Below are positions 63,504-64,000 of a stretch of 64,000 nt of DNA, piece after piece. This DNA is from Odiellus spinosus (Eukaryota > Arthropoda > Arachnida > Opiliones > Phalangiidae): positions 1,073,222-1,137,221 of the forward strand of contig CAWUCO010000284.1 of NCBI GenBank assembly GCA_963920705.1, in the 5' to 3' direction. The notes below the pieces were generated by a model. That model saw nothing but the letters and a program-made list of their open reading frames with translations. It did no database searches and had not been told where the DNA came from. Position 1 is the first letter of the stretch. Every line of letters starts with the position of its first letter. The translations under genes and the position numbers were made by a program.

Positions 63504-64000
63504 GTATTGTTAACTACTAACGTATATATGTACTCTCGTGAAGTGTTTGTGGCCAAATTCTGGGTTTGAGAAGTTTATTTTGTAGCGGGAAACTCGAACT
63601 TTACGAAGAAATTGAGCGCGTAAGTCTGGGATATTTCCTTAGCTCGTAAAACCTTATTATCCGGACCCTACAGAGAAACATTCCCTTAAAAACGGTCCAA
63701 TTAATTATGCTAATTATCACGGTTGGCTAATTAGGGAAGTCACTTTTACGAGGTGTATCTTAAAAGATACCTAATCTATTAAAATCGAATGATACTAAGA
63801 CAGATATTAAAACAGCTACTATACTAAACCATTATCCACACCCTTAAAGTATATGGTCTTACGCTCTCTTGAGAAGTATTCAATGGGCCTTATCATCCGA
63901 TACTGGTTAATGATAATTAATTTATATATAGACTGCTTTACCTTAGGTTTTGACCTCCCTCGTGGATTGGATGGTCAAGTCCCTCGGGGAGGGATTGTAA
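63504..64000. other. AT-rich end of the window, no gene seen
   Basis: No exon of the ABCC gene was recognised. Near the end, GACCTCCCTCG and CCTCGGGGAGGG (63952-63995) form an imperfect inverted pair that may be the border of another repeat cut by the window edge. Confidence 0.35.

Overview
The window is AT-rich, repeat-dense eukaryotic DNA, almost certainly from an invertebrate animal. The reasons are introns with GT/AG borders, an ABCC-type transporter exon, a BEN-like gene, P-element-like and SWIM-bearing DNA transposons, copia and Ty3/gypsy retroelements, a Polinton, and scattered short TAACC/GGTTA runs. An arthropod is a reasonable guess but is not proven by the sequence. No rRNA, tRNA or CRISPR locus was found.

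Bases 1-31.8 kb hold few host-gene pieces and many repeats. Candidate host exons are a minus-strand gene near 1.8-2.3 kb, a plus-strand exon at 9.47-9.77 kb with a strong donor, a cysteine-rich terminal exon at 12.37-12.55 kb, and a BEN-like gene on the minus strand at 30.9-31.85 kb. Repeats include fold-back elements (0.37, 3.1, 13.9, 24.6, 28.9 kb), a THAP-bearing TIR element (4.2 kb), a SWIM-bearing TIR element (8.0-9.0 kb), a hAT-like element with an 8-bp target duplication (10.9 kb), a mariner-like MITE (28.05 kb), four copies of an unclassified ~0.9-kb element ending in a hairpin (7, 14, 22.4 and 26 kb), GC-rich minisatellites (13 and 24 kb) and a large inverted-repeat nest (15-22 kb).

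Bases 31.85-52.29 kb are one old Polinton (Maverick), bounded by inverted ends. Its parts are recognisable: a Polinton-type structural gene, a small basic virion-like protein, a double-jelly-roll capsid region, PC4-like proteins, integrase and adenovirus-type protease on the left (plus strand). Next come a proline-rich protein, a hydrophobic-tailed protein, a packaging ATPase, a BIR (IAP-like) protein and protein-primed DNA polymerase B on the minus strand, then several small unknown genes. It is a fossil: roughly ten interruptions in its coding parts, and it has been invaded by a 2.1-kb repeat block (in polB), a 100-bp satellite and a fold-back element.

To the right lie a partial copia pol (52.3-54.2 kb), a fragment of a second Polinton that keeps the same convergent gene pair as the right end of the first (54.8-55.7 kb), a GC-rich tandem array with TGACGTCA sites (55.95-56.2 kb), a P-element-like transposase fragment (56.3 kb), and an ABCC transporter exon (57.5-57.7 kb, minus). 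A young Ty3/gypsy element (57.97-63.06 kb) follows, with 241-bp LTRs differing at one base and a 5-bp target duplication. A small TIR element (63.17-63.50 kb) is the last recognised feature.
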